Notes: generated by a model not told the origin, from the sequence alone. A DNA stretch of 64,000 bases from Acinetobacter sp. NIPH 2100 (GCF_000369805.1 NZ_KB850224.1:2040262-2104261); one strand, 5' to 3'. Shown: positions 16,123 to 24,663, numbered from the stretch's first letter. A program made the numbers and translations.

Positions 16123-16475
16123 TACACAGTAACTCCATCAATAACCTGAAATATCAACGTTTCAGAATGTTGGATAACACCACCAACAACGGCTTTTATA
16201 TCCATTTGGACTAATCCAAGTGGCCATAAAGCTGTACTGGCGCTCGATTTAACATTAAGCCAGCCTTTTTGAGTTCCCTGATTTAGTGCCGTGCAAGTTA
16301 ATGCGACCACAGCAGTTCCATCCGCTAAAGTTTTAATTTGAGATGAAAATACAAATCCAGTTAAATCAATTGCACGGCGCACGTCATCAGGTTGAAATTG
16401 CAATGCTTCATCTGTGTCGACAAGCTGCAGATTTAAATTGAAGGTGTCACCGCGCTTAAAAACAAAATTGCTCAT
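16122..16475 (-). CDS. Small tail protein, baseplate/fibre-attachment-like
   Basis: 117 aa: MSNFVFKRGDTFNLNLQLVD opens a beta-sandwich-like domain similar in style to BppU N-domains ('GDTFNLNLQLVDTD', 'VALTCTALNQGTQKGWLNVK', 'MDIKAVVGGVIQHSETLIFQVIDG'). Its stop shares a base with the start of the fibre-like gene, so the pair is translationally coupled and probably forms one appendage. The family name is a suggestion from pattern only. Confidence 0.55.
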   Translation of the reverse strand: MSNFVFKRGDTFNLNLQLVDTDEALQFQPDDVRRAIDLTGFVFSSQIKTLADGTAVVALTCTALNQGTQKGWLNVKSSASTALWPLGLVQMDIKAVVGGVIQHSETLIFQVIDGVTV

Positions 16476-16493
16476 AAGTGATTCCTATAGACA

Positions 16494-16520
16494 TAAAAAA
16501 ACCACCAATGAGGTGGTATT
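16494..16520 (-). terminator. Intrinsic terminator
   Basis: ACCACC/GGTGGT stem, T-run on the minus strand, after the tail terminator-like gene. Confidence 0.8.
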
Positions 16521-16543
16521 GGATAAGAATTATTGTGTTGTGT

Positions 16544-16942
16544 TTAATTTACTGAGTAAAAAATTGATATGTTGTATTGTATGAAATCACTAACCTTGCC
16601 TGCATAAATCGATTGACCTTGTAGGCACTGCAAATGATCTTTAAAAAAATACTCAAAGTGGCCTAGTAAAGCATCACTTAGAACAGTTATATCTTTTTCT
16701 CCAGTATGTGGTCGAGCAAAGCATTGAATCATGATACTCCCTGTACGCCGCGTGCACGGCAAATCTGTAATACCTGAAATAAAGCTTGATCCGCCTGCTA
16801 TCGTTAAACGACACCATAAGCCATCTTTTGGCACTTTAAAACTTGGTGCATTGGGATATTGGATTCGCGCTTGATCGATGCCAGTGAAGCTCAGCATACG
16901 AGTAATGATGACTTGTCTTACTTGTTCAAGTGTCATAGCCAT
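16544..16942 (-). CDS. Phage tail terminator-like protein
   Basis: 132 aa from the ATG at 16942, which follows GGTGG at good spacing; ATGs at 16954 and 16936 are alternatives. The sequence 'TLEQVRQVIITRMLSFTGIDQARIQYPNAPSF' and 'CRLTIAGGSS...PCTRRTGSIMIQCFARPHTG' fits the tail terminator-like family (DUF4128, lambda U-like role), which caps the tail tube at the head side. It overlaps or abuts the HK97 gp10-like gene, the usual neighbour. Confidence 0.8.
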   Translation of the reverse strand: MAMTLEQVRQVIITRMLSFTGIDQARIQYPNAPSFKVPKDGLWCRLTIAGGSSFISGITDLPCTRRTGSIMIQCFARPHTGEKDITVLSDALLGHFEYFFKDHLQCLQGQSIYAGKVSDFIQYNISIFYSVN

Positions 16943-16943
16943 A

Positions 16944-17312
16944 TTAGCCACCATACTTTTGAGAGATGAAGTTAAATGTCGTGCTATAAATGCCCTGCGG
17001 TGCCTGATCTGACCAACCGTTTTCTAAGCGTTCAGCATAAGGCAGATTGTTCTGGATATAGACCAGATTCCCCAACTTGATTTTGACGGCCTGAATTGCT
17101 GCGTCTTGATTGGCATTTGTTTCTGGACCTCGTACACCAAAATCACCAGATCCAATAGAGACAATGTGAGATGCACGATAAGCACCCGTATCGACTGGAC
17201 TAGATACAACCAAGGACTGAACAGTATCCATAACAATATTTTTTACATGCACTTCAGAGTCGCTAACAATCTGTACGGCGAATTCAGTAGGCTTTTTGCC
17301 CTTCCACCCCAT
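16944..17312 (-). CDS. HK97 gp10-like protein
   Basis: 122 aa. The pattern 'SPVDTGAYRASHIVSIGSGDF' followed by 'LPYAERLENGWSDQAPQGIYSTTF' is diagnostic of the HK97 gp10 / tail-component family, where the 'PVDTGxxRxS...YAxxLExG' motif is conserved. These proteins act at the head-tail joining region or in tail completion. GAGG before the ATG. It lies in the standard order between connector proteins and tail terminator. Confidence 0.87.
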   Translation of the reverse strand: MGWKGKKPTEFAVQIVSDSEVHVKNIVMDTVQSLVVSSPVDTGAYRASHIVSIGSGDFGVRGPETNANQDAAIQAVKIKLGNLVYIQNNLPYAERLENGWSDQAPQGIYSTTFNFISQKYGG

Positions 17313-17367
17313 ACTTCACCTCACTTGCTTGATACATCTCAAAAAGGTTTTGGGCGATCGCTTGAAT

Positions 17368-17694
17368 TTAATAAGCTTCAAATTCACTACTCGGCTCACG
17401 CTCTCCCATTAGCTTTCTGATTCGCTGCCAGACGTGCACCGATTCATGCAAAAGCAGTCCATATACTTCGATTAGATCTCGTTCCGAAGTATCACCCAGT
17501 TGAACGACTGCATAGGTCCCCTTCTGGTAATAATCAACTTGAGCTGCTGCACCATCTATCGAAAGAAACTGATCAGCTTCTTCCATGTCATCAAACAACA
17601 GATCCATGTGAAGCTGATTGCGGGCAAGCGTATATTGAATATGCCGAAATGGTGACATATACCACTCAGGTACATAGTTTGAGTTTACCATCAC
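17368..17694 (-). CDS. Small protein with HExxH zinc-site motif
   Basis: 108 aa. Contains 'VYGLLLHESVHVWQRIRKLMG' at about residues 77-97, a HExxH zincin signature with a helical context. The rest ('FRHIQYTLARNQLHMDLLFDDMEEADQF') is not a known family. It is found in the head-tail joining cluster, so a structural-protein processing or virion role is possible; the third zinc ligand is not obvious. It could also be a structural protein that keeps the motif by chance. Confidence 0.6.
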   Translation of the reverse strand: MMVNSNYVPEWYMSPFRHIQYTLARNQLHMDLLFDDMEEADQFLSIDGAAAQVDYYQKGTYAVVQLGDTSERDLIEVYGLLLHESVHVWQRIRKLMGEREPSSEFEAY

Positions 17695-17715
17695 TCCTCC
17701 TAATTTTTGGACAAT

Positions 17716-17737
17716 AAAAAACCCACCGGAGTGGGAT
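17716..17737 (-). terminator. Intrinsic terminator
   Basis: CCCAC/GTGGG stem, T-run on the minus strand, between the membrane protein gene and the HExxH gene. Confidence 0.75.
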
Positions 17738-17792
17738 ATTTCTTATAGCTAGTTTCTTTTATAAACCAGTATTAACTTTCAATCGTTAAAAA

Positions 17793-18506
17793 TTATCCTT
17801 CTTGAAGCTGTTGGAGTATATTTAAAGTAAGTTTCCGCTCTATTTGGCTTCTAAGTTTTATATAAAGATTATTTTTTTCATCCATAATTTCAAGGAATTG
17901 TAAGTATTCACTATAAGTATCATTCAACTCATCATAAATATTCCCAAACTCCTCGAGTATATTTTTAAGCCAGCCTTCCATTTGTCTTAACTGGTTTGTT
18001 ACCACACCAAAATACCTAAACTTATCAACTAAAGTATTAAATTCTTCCTGAATTACATGTATTTGCTTCAAATAACTTAAAATTAAATTATGATTCTTTT
18101 CAAAAATTGGATGATCCAATCCCAGTGGCATTCTATTAGGATCTAGTTTATCTCGATGCTCATCTGGCATTAAACAATCTAGTTCCGTAAAAATAAAACC
18201 AGCATGATCAATTTCTTTTGAGAACTTTTCGAATTGGCTGAACACCTTCAATCCAAACTCATTTCGGACTTGTTTATTGTGTTGTTCTCGCCAGTCACTA
18301 AAAAGAACAAAAGCGGCTACAGGTGCTAAAAAGGTTGCCGTAATAGTTAAACTATCTTTTAAAATCTCATTTATTTTTGGCAAACTTATTATTTCGCTCA
18401 ACCATTTTGTTTCAAGTAGAAATCCAAGGATTGTGTAAAGGATAAAAAAGACAATGGTCCAAAATGCAATATCCTTAATCTTATCTTCTAAAGATTTTTT
18501 TATCAT
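17793..18506 (-). CDS. Two-span membrane protein with coiled-coil tail (moron)
   Basis: 237 aa. Two hydrophobic spans at about residues 13-31 (AFWTIVFFILYTILGFLL) and 50-68 (SLTITATFLAPVAAFVLF), followed by about 160 residues of charged helix ('RDKLDPNRMPLG...EEFNTLVDKFRYFG...LKNILEEFGNIYDELNDTY'). Much more A+T-rich than the flanking connector genes, and it interrupts a conserved head-tail order, so it was probably acquired as a moron. No family recognised; a membrane-anchored sensor or exclusion protein is one guess. Confidence 0.65.
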   Translation of the reverse strand: MIKKSLEDKIKDIAFWTIVFFILYTILGFLLETKWLSEIISLPKINEILKDSLTITATFLAPVAAFVLFSDWREQHNKQVRNEFGLKVFSQFEKFSKEIDHAGFIFTELDCLMPDEHRDKLDPNRMPLGLDHPIFEKNHNLILSYLKQIHVIQEEFNTLVDKFRYFGVVTNQLRQMEGWLKNILEEFGNIYDELNDTYSEYLQFLEIMDEKNNLYIKLRSQIERKLTLNILQQLQEG

Positions 18507-18544
18507 ATATCCCCCCTAATTTAAAAAGATATTAGAACAACTAT

Positions 18545-18913
18545 TCAAACCTTTCTCAACTGACATTTCCAGATCGTTTCCGCTGGATCCTGTTGAATAT
18601 GCTTGACTCTAAATTTGCCCAAGGGTGTAAACCACTCATCATCAATTTGCGGTGTCATGGTTACTTCATTCTGCAGAACAACCGCCTTTTTATCGGTGGC
18701 CAAGACTCCCAACGTCTGGATCTCATATTGATTGTATGAGCCAAACAAAACCCCACGGCCAGAATATTTCTCTTTAATCGTCTTATGCGTTTCAGTCAGA
18801 GGATCCCATTCTGTTCTGATGATCCGCTCACACGTAAAAGATTGAACAGCATCAGCCAGATCTTCATTAAATGCCTCGGCAATGTCTGCCTGCAGTTCAT
18901 CACGTAGTGTCAT
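18545..18913 (-). CDS. Head-tail joining (head closure) protein
   Basis: 122 aa: 'FTCERIIRTEWDPLTETHKTIKEKYSGRGVLFGSY' and 'MTPQIDDEWFTPLGKFRVKHIQQDPAETIWKCQLRKV' give the small beta-barrel pattern of head-closure/stopper proteins (SPP1 gp16-like role). Relatives in Acinetobacter prophages are often mislabelled glutamate 5-kinase; no kinase motif is visible. The stop of the upstream adaptor shares its base with this start, so translation is coupled. Confidence 0.7.
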   Translation of the reverse strand: MTLRDELQADIAEAFNEDLADAVQSFTCERIIRTEWDPLTETHKTIKEKYSGRGVLFGSYNQYEIQTLGVLATDKKAVVLQNEVTMTPQIDDEWFTPLGKFRVKHIQQDPAETIWKCQLRKV

Positions 18914-19293
18914 TAGATCTTCCTCGTAAAGAATACTGAAGAACGCTTGGTGAATGGCTTAATCAGATCCAGAATATATTGCTCAGTGGCATTCAGCATT
19001 ACAGATCCATCCTGATATTCTTTTTCAGACTCTACCGTATCGGCTTTAACCTTTTTACGTTTTAAGGTCTGTTCCTGTCCTTGGTAGAGCTCGCCTTTCA
19101 TGATGCCCTTAATGACCTCATATGAAGCTGTCTTTAATGCCTTAGGCACTTTTGAGACATCATCATAAAGTTTCACGTTTCGGGCGATCAGATAGGCTTC
19201 TGCCTTTTGCAAATAATCAGCCTTATCACTGGCAGATAAAGCATCAAAGCTTTGTACATAATCAATTGCTTCTTGTTCAGTGATAAAGCTCAT
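18913..19293 (-). CDS. Head-tail adaptor protein
   Basis: 126 aa, helical: 'ITEQEAIDYVQSFDALSASDKADYLQKAEAYLI', 'KVPKALKTASYEVIKGIMKGELY'. This fits the four-helix head-tail adaptor family that docks on the portal (gp6/gp15-like). The gene order capsid, HeH protein, adaptor, closure protein supports it. In databases relatives may be called DnaT-like ssDNA-binding; the position argues for a connector. Confidence 0.75.
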   Translation of the reverse strand: MSFITEQEAIDYVQSFDALSASDKADYLQKAEAYLIARNVKLYDDVSKVPKALKTASYEVIKGIMKGELYQGQEQTLKRKKVKADTVESEKEYQDGSVMLNATEQYILDLIKPFTKRSSVFFTRKI

Positions 19294-19296
19294 TGC

Positions 19297-19620
19297 TTAT
19301 TCCCCTTGTTGTTGCTGAAGAATGAGCGCAATCAATTCAGGCTTAGAGGCTGAGTTCTTAAACTCAATACCAAGATCGGTTAAGTGAGCCTTGATTTGAT
19401 CTACTTTCCAGTTTTCATAATCACCAGGTTTAGGACCATCTAAAGGATCAGGTATTCCCTTACCTTCATTAAGTTCTGCAATTCGTGCTGTCATTGCTTC
19501 AGGATCATTCATGAAGGCAATAAACTCGCCCTTAACACCAGCCAATTGCTCTTCAAGTTCATTCACTTTTTCTTGTGTCATCTGTCGTTCTCGTGCTCGG
19601 TTAAATGATGAAAGTCCCAT
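19297..19620 (-). CDS. HeH/LEM-domain capsid-region protein
   Basis: 107 aa. N-terminal coiled coil ('MTQEKVNELEEQLAGVKGEFIAFM'), then a Pro/Gly linker, then a C-terminal HeH (SAP-like helix-extension-helix) domain: 'YENWKVDQIKAHLTDLGIEFK...SKPELIALI'. HeH domains often bind DNA or appear in head-region proteins after the capsid gene. It may start at an internal ATG (MTQEK, residue 14). Lies 44 bp after the capsid gene with a hairpin between. Confidence 0.7.
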   Translation of the reverse strand: MGLSSFNRARERQMTQEKVNELEEQLAGVKGEFIAFMNDPEAMTARIAELNEGKGIPDPLDGPKPGDYENWKVDQIKAHLTDLGIEFKNSASKPELIALILQQQQGE

Positions 19621-19640
19621 GTGAGGATCTCCAAAAAGAT

Positions 19641-19663
19641 AAAGGCGGTATAAGCCGCCTATA
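19641..19663 (-). terminator. Hairpin after the capsid gene
   Basis: AGGCGG/CCGCCT stem with a short T-stretch on the minus strand. Probably an attenuator between the capsid gene and the HeH gene. Confidence 0.6.
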
Positions 19664-19664
19664 G

Positions 19665-20615
19665 TTATTTGATCTTGTGCTTGAATGCCACAATTCGAAT
19701 CTGTTTAGGATCATAAACACGCTCCCAGTTAGCACCGAGAGCAAGACCAGCATTGTTTGGAGCAATACCTGTAGCACCAGCCCATTTAATCCCACGGGGA
19801 TGTAATACAAAATGACGGCGGTTAATTAGAATGTCAGTACCAGCTAGACTGTCACGATCTGTTTCCACGCCTACTGGTGCACCGATATCCTGGAAGCCAA
19901 TCGCACCTTGACCAAACAGGAATGAGGTGAATACATCACCTTCTACTGGCATGCCATCATCGACAATGACACGACGATCCATAAAGGTTTTATAGAGCAA
20001 TACACCATCAGCATCGCGCACGGTTTCAATCAAACCTTGTTTAGACAAGGCTGCCATCGTTGCTGAATGCATTGAGATCGCCGTCAACTTGTCTACAGCA
20101 TCACCAAGCTTATAAGACGCATCAACAAATGAATGACCATCAATGACTGCAGCGGCTCCGGCACCTGCCGAAATATCATGAACATTTTCTTCCATGCTTG
20201 CCGTACCAAATACACCTTTAAGAGTATTTACGGTGAAGCCTTGAAACTCTCTCGACCAGTAATCAGCAACCAGATCACCCACAGCACCTAAAGGATCATC
20301 ACCCGATAAAGCTTTAGCAAGGTCATTTGCTCCCCACGCCTTACCACGTGCATGCAGAATGGCAATATCCTGACCAGAAGTAATATTGTTTACTGTAAGC
20401 GCTTTAGAATCTGATAGCACTTCTGATTCACCGCTTAGATCATTCCAGAACGGAATATTCACAGTGCTGCCACCTTTGGCACCAAAAGCGATTTCTACAT
20501 CTGGTTCACCGACAATACCTGATTGCCATAATGCAGATTTCTCTGCAGTCTTATTTAAAACATATGGTGTAAATAGTTCAGGAACGATTACATCAGCAAT
20601 TTTTGTTTCAGCCAT
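19665..20615 (-). CDS. Major capsid protein
   Basis: 316 aa. Sequence 'IADVIVPELFTPYVLNKTAEKSALWQSGIV', 'GGSTVNIPFWNDLSGESEVL', 'ILHARGKAWGANDLAKALSGDDPLGAVGDLVADYWSREFQ' and 'RRHFVLHPRGIKWAG' fits the HK97-fold coat family used by phages with a separate scaffold gene. The neighbouring upstream scaffold gene supports this. Forms the capsid shell. Good ribosome site (GGAGAAGG) before ATG at 20615. Confidence 0.9.
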   Translation of the reverse strand: MAETKIADVIVPELFTPYVLNKTAEKSALWQSGIVGEPDVEIAFGAKGGSTVNIPFWNDLSGESEVLSDSKALTVNNITSGQDIAILHARGKAWGANDLAKALSGDDPLGAVGDLVADYWSREFQGFTVNTLKGVFGTASMEENVHDISAGAGAAAVIDGHSFVDASYKLGDAVDKLTAISMHSATMAALSKQGLIETVRDADGVLLYKTFMDRRVIVDDGMPVEGDVFTSFLFGQGAIGFQDIGAPVGVETDRDSLAGTDILINRRHFVLHPRGIKWAGATGIAPNNAGLALGANWERVYDPKQIRIVAFKHKIK

Positions 20616-20627
20616 GTGGCCTTCTCC

Positions 20628-21425
20628 TTAAAGTTTAATACCGTGTTTTGCAGCAAGCTCTTTGGCCAGCTGCGGATTTTCATTTCGTAATTGCGCAAGT
20701 TTGGTGAGATTCACTGAACCATCTGCTTTGAGGATGTCGACCTGACCTTTGTTATTGCTACTACCTGGTGCACCAGATCCATTCGCTTTTGGCCAGAAAT
20801 AAGGTTTTTGCTCGCGAAGGGATTCAACCCACTCTTTTGGTGATAATGGCGTTTTGCCATCTTTTCCAATGACCACTTCACCTGATTCATCCACAGCTAC
20901 CGCTTTGCCATCCTCATCTAAAGCGAATTTAGATTGAGCAAGGAATGCAATGTCTGCAGTCGCTTCGGGTAAAGCTTCAAGCTCTACTGCAGCCTGGACA
21001 ATCTGGCCTTGCACGACCGATTGCTTAAACTTATTGGCATAAGCCTCTGCATTGTTGGCTCGCGTTATTTCTGCATTTAATAAACGGGCATGCTCTTCAC
21101 GCATCTTCTCGGTGCGTTTCTGAATCACTTCGTTCACCTTGCCTTCAGCAATTAGTTTGGCTTCTTCGTCATGATCAAGTTGGTCGAAAACCTTTTTAAC
21201 AATTTCAGGGTCAATACCTTCAAATTGTTTTTGCAGGCGTTGTAGTTCGCGTTGTGCGGTCTTAGCGGCATCACGCTCGCTTTGAAGTGCAGTTTTTAGA
21301 CCTTTTGGATCTTCGTAGCCTTCTAGGTCAAGGCGAAACTTCCCGTTCTCCTCAACATATAAAGCACGATGTTCTTCTTTAATCTGGTCCAGTGAATCCA
21401 CAATAAATGGCAATGACATGTTCAA
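20628..21425 (-). CDS. Capsid scaffolding protein
   Basis: 265 aa. Highly charged central coiled coil ('LQSERDAAKTAQRELQRLQKQFEG', 'EEAKLIAEGKVNEVIQKRTEKMREEHARLLNAEI') flanked by 'EHRALYVEENGKFRLDLEGYEDPKGLKTAL' at the N-terminus and a disordered Gly/Ser/Asn C-terminus. This is typical of phage scaffolds. It lies directly upstream of the capsid gene (12 bp) and directs procapsid assembly. Start at MNM or the second Met two codons later. Confidence 0.87.
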   Translation of the reverse strand: MNMSLPFIVDSLDQIKEEHRALYVEENGKFRLDLEGYEDPKGLKTALQSERDAAKTAQRELQRLQKQFEGIDPEIVKKVFDQLDHDEEAKLIAEGKVNEVIQKRTEKMREEHARLLNAEITRANNAEAYANKFKQSVVQGQIVQAAVELEALPEATADIAFLAQSKFALDEDGKAVAVDESGEVVIGKDGKTPLSPKEWVESLREQKPYFWPKANGSGAPGSSNNKGQVDILKADGSVNLTKLAQLRNENPQLAKELAAKHGIKL

Positions 21426-21463
21426 ACCTCTCGTTTGATTAAGTTGAGCCTTATCTCAAGGCA

Positions 21464-21490
21464 TAAAAAAAGCAGCCATTTGGCTGCTTA
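21464..21490 (-). terminator. Intrinsic terminator
   Basis: AGCAGCC/GGCTGCT stem with a seven-base T-run on the minus strand, just before the scaffold gene in the transcription direction. Confidence 0.8.
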
Positions 21491-21536
21491 CATTGTTAAA
21501 TCTCAAATTTATAATTGGATCAGAAGTATTAATTTC

Positions 21537-21911
21537 TTAATTACATTCATTTTCAGGATCACTCATCATCTTTTTTAAGTTAGTAAATTCCTGAATGTAT
21601 CTACTTTCGTCATAAACCATCTCTAAATTATTCTGCTTCTGATAAGCCACGAATTCGTCAAAGCGACTAGTAACGAGTTGATAAAATGCAAACTCTGCTT
21701 TCATCCCATCGCATTGAATCTTTTTTGCTTCTTTCCATTCTGCCTCACTTAATTCCTGACCTTTATAAGACTCATTGAACTCATGCTCTTTTAAAAGCTT
21801 TTCAGTGCTTCCATCCAAAATCCTCAAATATTCCTTTTCAAAATCTTGGTTGTAAGTTGCAAAACAATGACTTGATATAAAAAGTCCGATTAGAACAAAA
21901 GCTTTTTTCAT
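21537..21911 (-). CDS. Small exported protein (moron)
   Basis: 124 aa with a signal peptide (MKKAFVLIGLFISSHCFA, cleavage probably before TYNQDF). The mature part is about 106 aa, helical and charged, with two Cys ('KKIQCDGMKAEFAFYQLV' and the C-terminal 'DPENECN') that could pair in the periplasm. No family recognised. It interrupts the conserved order minor head protein to scaffold and is A+T-rich, as expected for an inserted moron acting in the periplasm. Confidence 0.6.
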   Translation of the reverse strand: MKKAFVLIGLFISSHCFATYNQDFEKEYLRILDGSTEKLLKEHEFNESYKGQELSEAEWKEAKKIQCDGMKAEFAFYQLVTSRFDEFVAYQKQNNLEMVYDESRYIQEFTNLKKMMSDPENECN

Positions 21912-21959
21912 TTCTTATCTCTTATATACTTTCAATAAGATATATCACATTTGAAATAT

Positions 21960-22175
21960 TCAATCAGATTCCAGCGTTCTAACCGTAACACTAGTAAATA
22001 CGTACTTATCTGGTCGATCTATCTCAGACACATCGGTAAAGTTCAGGTAAATATCACGTACATTTACCCCTGTTTCGATTTCAAACTTATTGACCAACTC
22101 TGCAATCTGATTGGTTAAAGCCTTTTCTAACTCTTCCTTGCGCGTCCTGCATTCGCAAATTGATACCTTTAACAT
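21960..22175 (-). CDS. Small hypothetical phage protein
   Basis: 71 aa: MLKVSICECRTRKEELEKAL, then 'EIETGVNVRDIYLNFTDVSEIDRPDKYVFTSVTVRTL'. Pattern: helix followed by two strands. No family recognised. Lies 20 bp after the minor head gene and is likely co-transcribed with the head cluster. Confidence 0.6.
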   Translation of the reverse strand: MLKVSICECRTRKEELEKALTNQIAELVNKFEIETGVNVRDIYLNFTDVSEIDRPDKYVFTSVTVRTLESD

Positions 22176-22195
22176 TGTAAGTACCTCTACGTTTG

Positions 22196-23302
22196 TTAAA
22201 TTCCAAGCTCTTTAAATTTTAGCCCATCTAGCTTCCTAAGATGTTCCAGTGTGTAAAGCTGTCCCTCAGGATCAAAGAACTTATCAAAATCAAACTTCCC
22301 ATCTTTATAGAGCTTGTACCGTTTCGGCCCTAGCCACTCTTTTTGGAAGAAGTTATCTGTTTTCTTAAAAAACGCTTTGAAAGTGGTGTTTGCATCCATC
22401 TGGCCAATGAGCTGTTCACGTTCATCCTTAGGGATGTCTTTAACCTTACGTTCATCCATCACGAATGGACGTTGGCCAGCCAACAAACCATCTTTGTCGA
22501 CAGGCACCAAAATACTACGGCAATTAGGATGAAGTGGCGGTACACGCTTAGCAGAATCGTTTATCGCCCATACTGTGCCATCTAGAGATGCACAAAGTTT
22601 TGATGTTCTCCCATCCAAGGTAGCAACCAGTTTCACGTATTCAAAACCAAGCTGATTAAAACTATCTTGATAGGCTTGATTTGCGACATGGCTACGTACA
22701 GTTCTCACCGTGCGTTCGATGTCAGACTTATTGGTATTTAGAATTCCATCCTCATAATTCTGACGTTTGGTACCACGAATGCGCTGTATGATTTCCTGAT
22801 TGGTCTTGCTGCTGCTGATCCCATCTCGAATCGCGTACTCGACCTTTTGCCGAGCACTTTCAGCAATCTTAAAGAGTAGATCATCTACCAAAGCCCCACC
22901 AATTAACGGCGTTTTCTTCGTTGTAGAATAAAGCTTATTCCCGTTAGGCTTCTTTATCTTGCCGCCGTAAAGCTTGGCAGTGTAATTTGCTTCATATACC
23001 GCCAGAGCAGTTGCTGAAACAGCGAAGGCCTCTGGCAATGATGTGCTTAAACTGGCGAACCATTGTGAAATAAGATCGCGGATCTCTTTAAGGTTCTTTG
23101 TAGTGTACTGACCACCAGCAAGTGCAATTTTCTCAGACTCATTTAATTCATCTAGCAAATCTCGAAGCTTTGAAAGCATCAAGAGACTTTCAGAGTTAAA
23201 TAACCTGGTTAATTCATTTACTGATTGAGATGAGACTCGATACAAATAAGCTTGATGCTGGGTGAGAACCTCAATCAGATTTTTATGGTCATTTGAAGCC
23301 AT
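22196..23302 (-). CDS. Phage minor head protein, SPP1 gp7 family
   Basis: 368 aa. C-terminal half carries the hallmark of the gp7/MuF family: 'RTVRSHVANQAYQDSFNQLGFEYVKLVATLDGRTSKLCASLDGTVW' followed by 'VPPLHPNCRSILVPV'. The N-terminal half is helical and contacts the portal. Such proteins enter the head in few copies and take part in head morphogenesis or DNA ejection. Located immediately after the portal gene, as expected. No toxin domain is fused at the C-terminus. Confidence 0.9.
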   Translation of the reverse strand: MASNDHKNLIEVLTQHQAYLYRVSSQSVNELTRLFNSESLLMLSKLRDLLDELNESEKIALAGGQYTTKNLKEIRDLISQWFASLSTSLPEAFAVSATALAVYEANYTAKLYGGKIKKPNGNKLYSTTKKTPLIGGALVDDLLFKIAESARQKVEYAIRDGISSSKTNQEIIQRIRGTKRQNYEDGILNTNKSDIERTVRTVRSHVANQAYQDSFNQLGFEYVKLVATLDGRTSKLCASLDGTVWAINDSAKRVPPLHPNCRSILVPVDKDGLLAGQRPFVMDERKVKDIPKDEREQLIGQMDANTTFKAFFKKTDNFFQKEWLGPKRYKLYKDGKFDFDKFFDPEGQLYTLEHLRKLDGLKFKELGI

Positions 23303-23311
23303 TTAACACCT

Positions 23312-24652
23312 CTACAAAGGCAGACTATTTCGCTCATCCTCAACTCGGTCAAGTTCTTCTTCATATTCGAGCGTCGGAAGCTTGCCTGTAGCGATATATT
23401 CCCAATAGGTTTTAAATGAGTTTTTACCTGCAAGTGCGCCTTCATAAAGTTGCTTGGCCAAGTTGATATCGTATTGCTGAACAATAAATTCAGGCTCAAC
23501 CGTAAATGCATATTTAGCTGGATCCAGCTTGAGCCACTGAGCCGCATATTTAATGGCTTGTTCAATGGCTTCAGCTGCACACATTACAATGCTGTGTAAG
23601 CTTGCATGCTGATCATCTTGACGCGCACGGCGGGCTTCCCCTGATTCCTGAGCATTGGTGTCAATGACCTTGGCTCCTGCTTCCAATGCTGAATTTTTCT
23701 GGGCATCCATTTCCTTTTTGGTCATATCAATCCCATCACCTGATATTTCCAAGTAACCGCAGGTTGAATCCTTAGGTAGATCCCAAACGGCCATTACACC
23801 TGTGACACTAATATCAGATTCATCATCCAGACCGCTGATCCATGGTTGTGGATGCGCCGTGTGGTGTAATGACTGGAAATAATCCGCACTCAACTGGTAA
23901 TACTTTAATGCAGCTTTAGCCATGGTTAAAAGCGGTACCGTACCCACATGCGGTGAATTATCTGTGGTACCGCAGAATACAAACGGCGTAAAGGTCAGTT
24001 GATTACCACCCAAATCAGGGGTTTTATCTTCAGGTATTGCCCCATCAAAAAGCCGTACCGTTAAAGATCCATCTTGCATGGATAAAACACGGTGCACGGT
24101 TTTCGTTTCATGTCCGAACTCATCCTCGCTATTATCAAACTGCTCCTCGAGCACCAAAAGTTTGAGATCCTTACGACCTCCGATGCTATTCTCCTTCCAG
24201 TTGATGATTGATAGTGCATCGTACAGAGCAAAGTAAGGTACACCGTCACCATCAACGTCCACCAATAAGCCACAACGACCGCATTCAAGCAGTTCTACAC
24301 AAATGCGGATAAAGAGCTGTTTAAGTCCAAACCCGTCATTAGTGGCGTTATTAATTAGCCCTGTGAGAAGATTGCTTTCTATCACAATATTCGGCTCAAG
24401 CTTTGATACCAAACCAATCATCGTTCGTAATGAGTCTTGAACCCATAACGGATACTGAGCACGGTTTACATAGGCTTTATAGATCTCACTTGCAGTATCG
24501 CCCTGCTTCTCAGCTTCGATCATGCCTGCTGATTTTGGCAAATAACGTACAGCAGCTTGCTTAATCTTTTCTTCGCCAGCAACAGCATCACGCATCATCT
24601 GCCAGCTTTTTTGTGCAGCAATATACTGCGGATGTTTATCAGTAACTGCCAT
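23312..24652 (-). CDS. Portal protein, DUF4055 family
   Basis: 446 aa. 'YKAYVNRAQYPLWVQDSLRTMIGLVSKLEPNI' near the N-terminus, 'ECGRCGLLVDVDGDGVPYFALYDALSIINWK' in the middle and 'VIDTNAQESGEARRARQDDQHASLHSIVMCAAEAIEQAIKYAA' near the C-terminus fit the DUF4055 portal family. Forms the dodecameric DNA channel at the head vertex. Sits between the large terminase gene and the minor head gene. Confidence 0.88.
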   Translation of the reverse strand: MAVTDKHPQYIAAQKSWQMMRDAVAGEEKIKQAAVRYLPKSAGMIEAEKQGDTASEIYKAYVNRAQYPLWVQDSLRTMIGLVSKLEPNIVIESNLLTGLINNATNDGFGLKQLFIRICVELLECGRCGLLVDVDGDGVPYFALYDALSIINWKENSIGGRKDLKLLVLEEQFDNSEDEFGHETKTVHRVLSMQDGSLTVRLFDGAIPEDKTPDLGGNQLTFTPFVFCGTTDNSPHVGTVPLLTMAKAALKYYQLSADYFQSLHHTAHPQPWISGLDDESDISVTGVMAVWDLPKDSTCGYLEISGDGIDMTKKEMDAQKNSALEAGAKVIDTNAQESGEARRARQDDQHASLHSIVMCAAEAIEQAIKYAAQWLKLDPAKYAFTVEPEFIVQQYDINLAKQLYEGALAGKNSFKTYWEYIATGKLPTLEYEEELDRVEDERNSLPL

Positions 24653-24663
24653 AAAAACACCAT

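Noticed and set aside
18545..18913. Glutamate 5-kinase label often given to such proteins
   Set aside because: Only 122 aa with no kinase motif; position and fold pattern fit a head closure protein.
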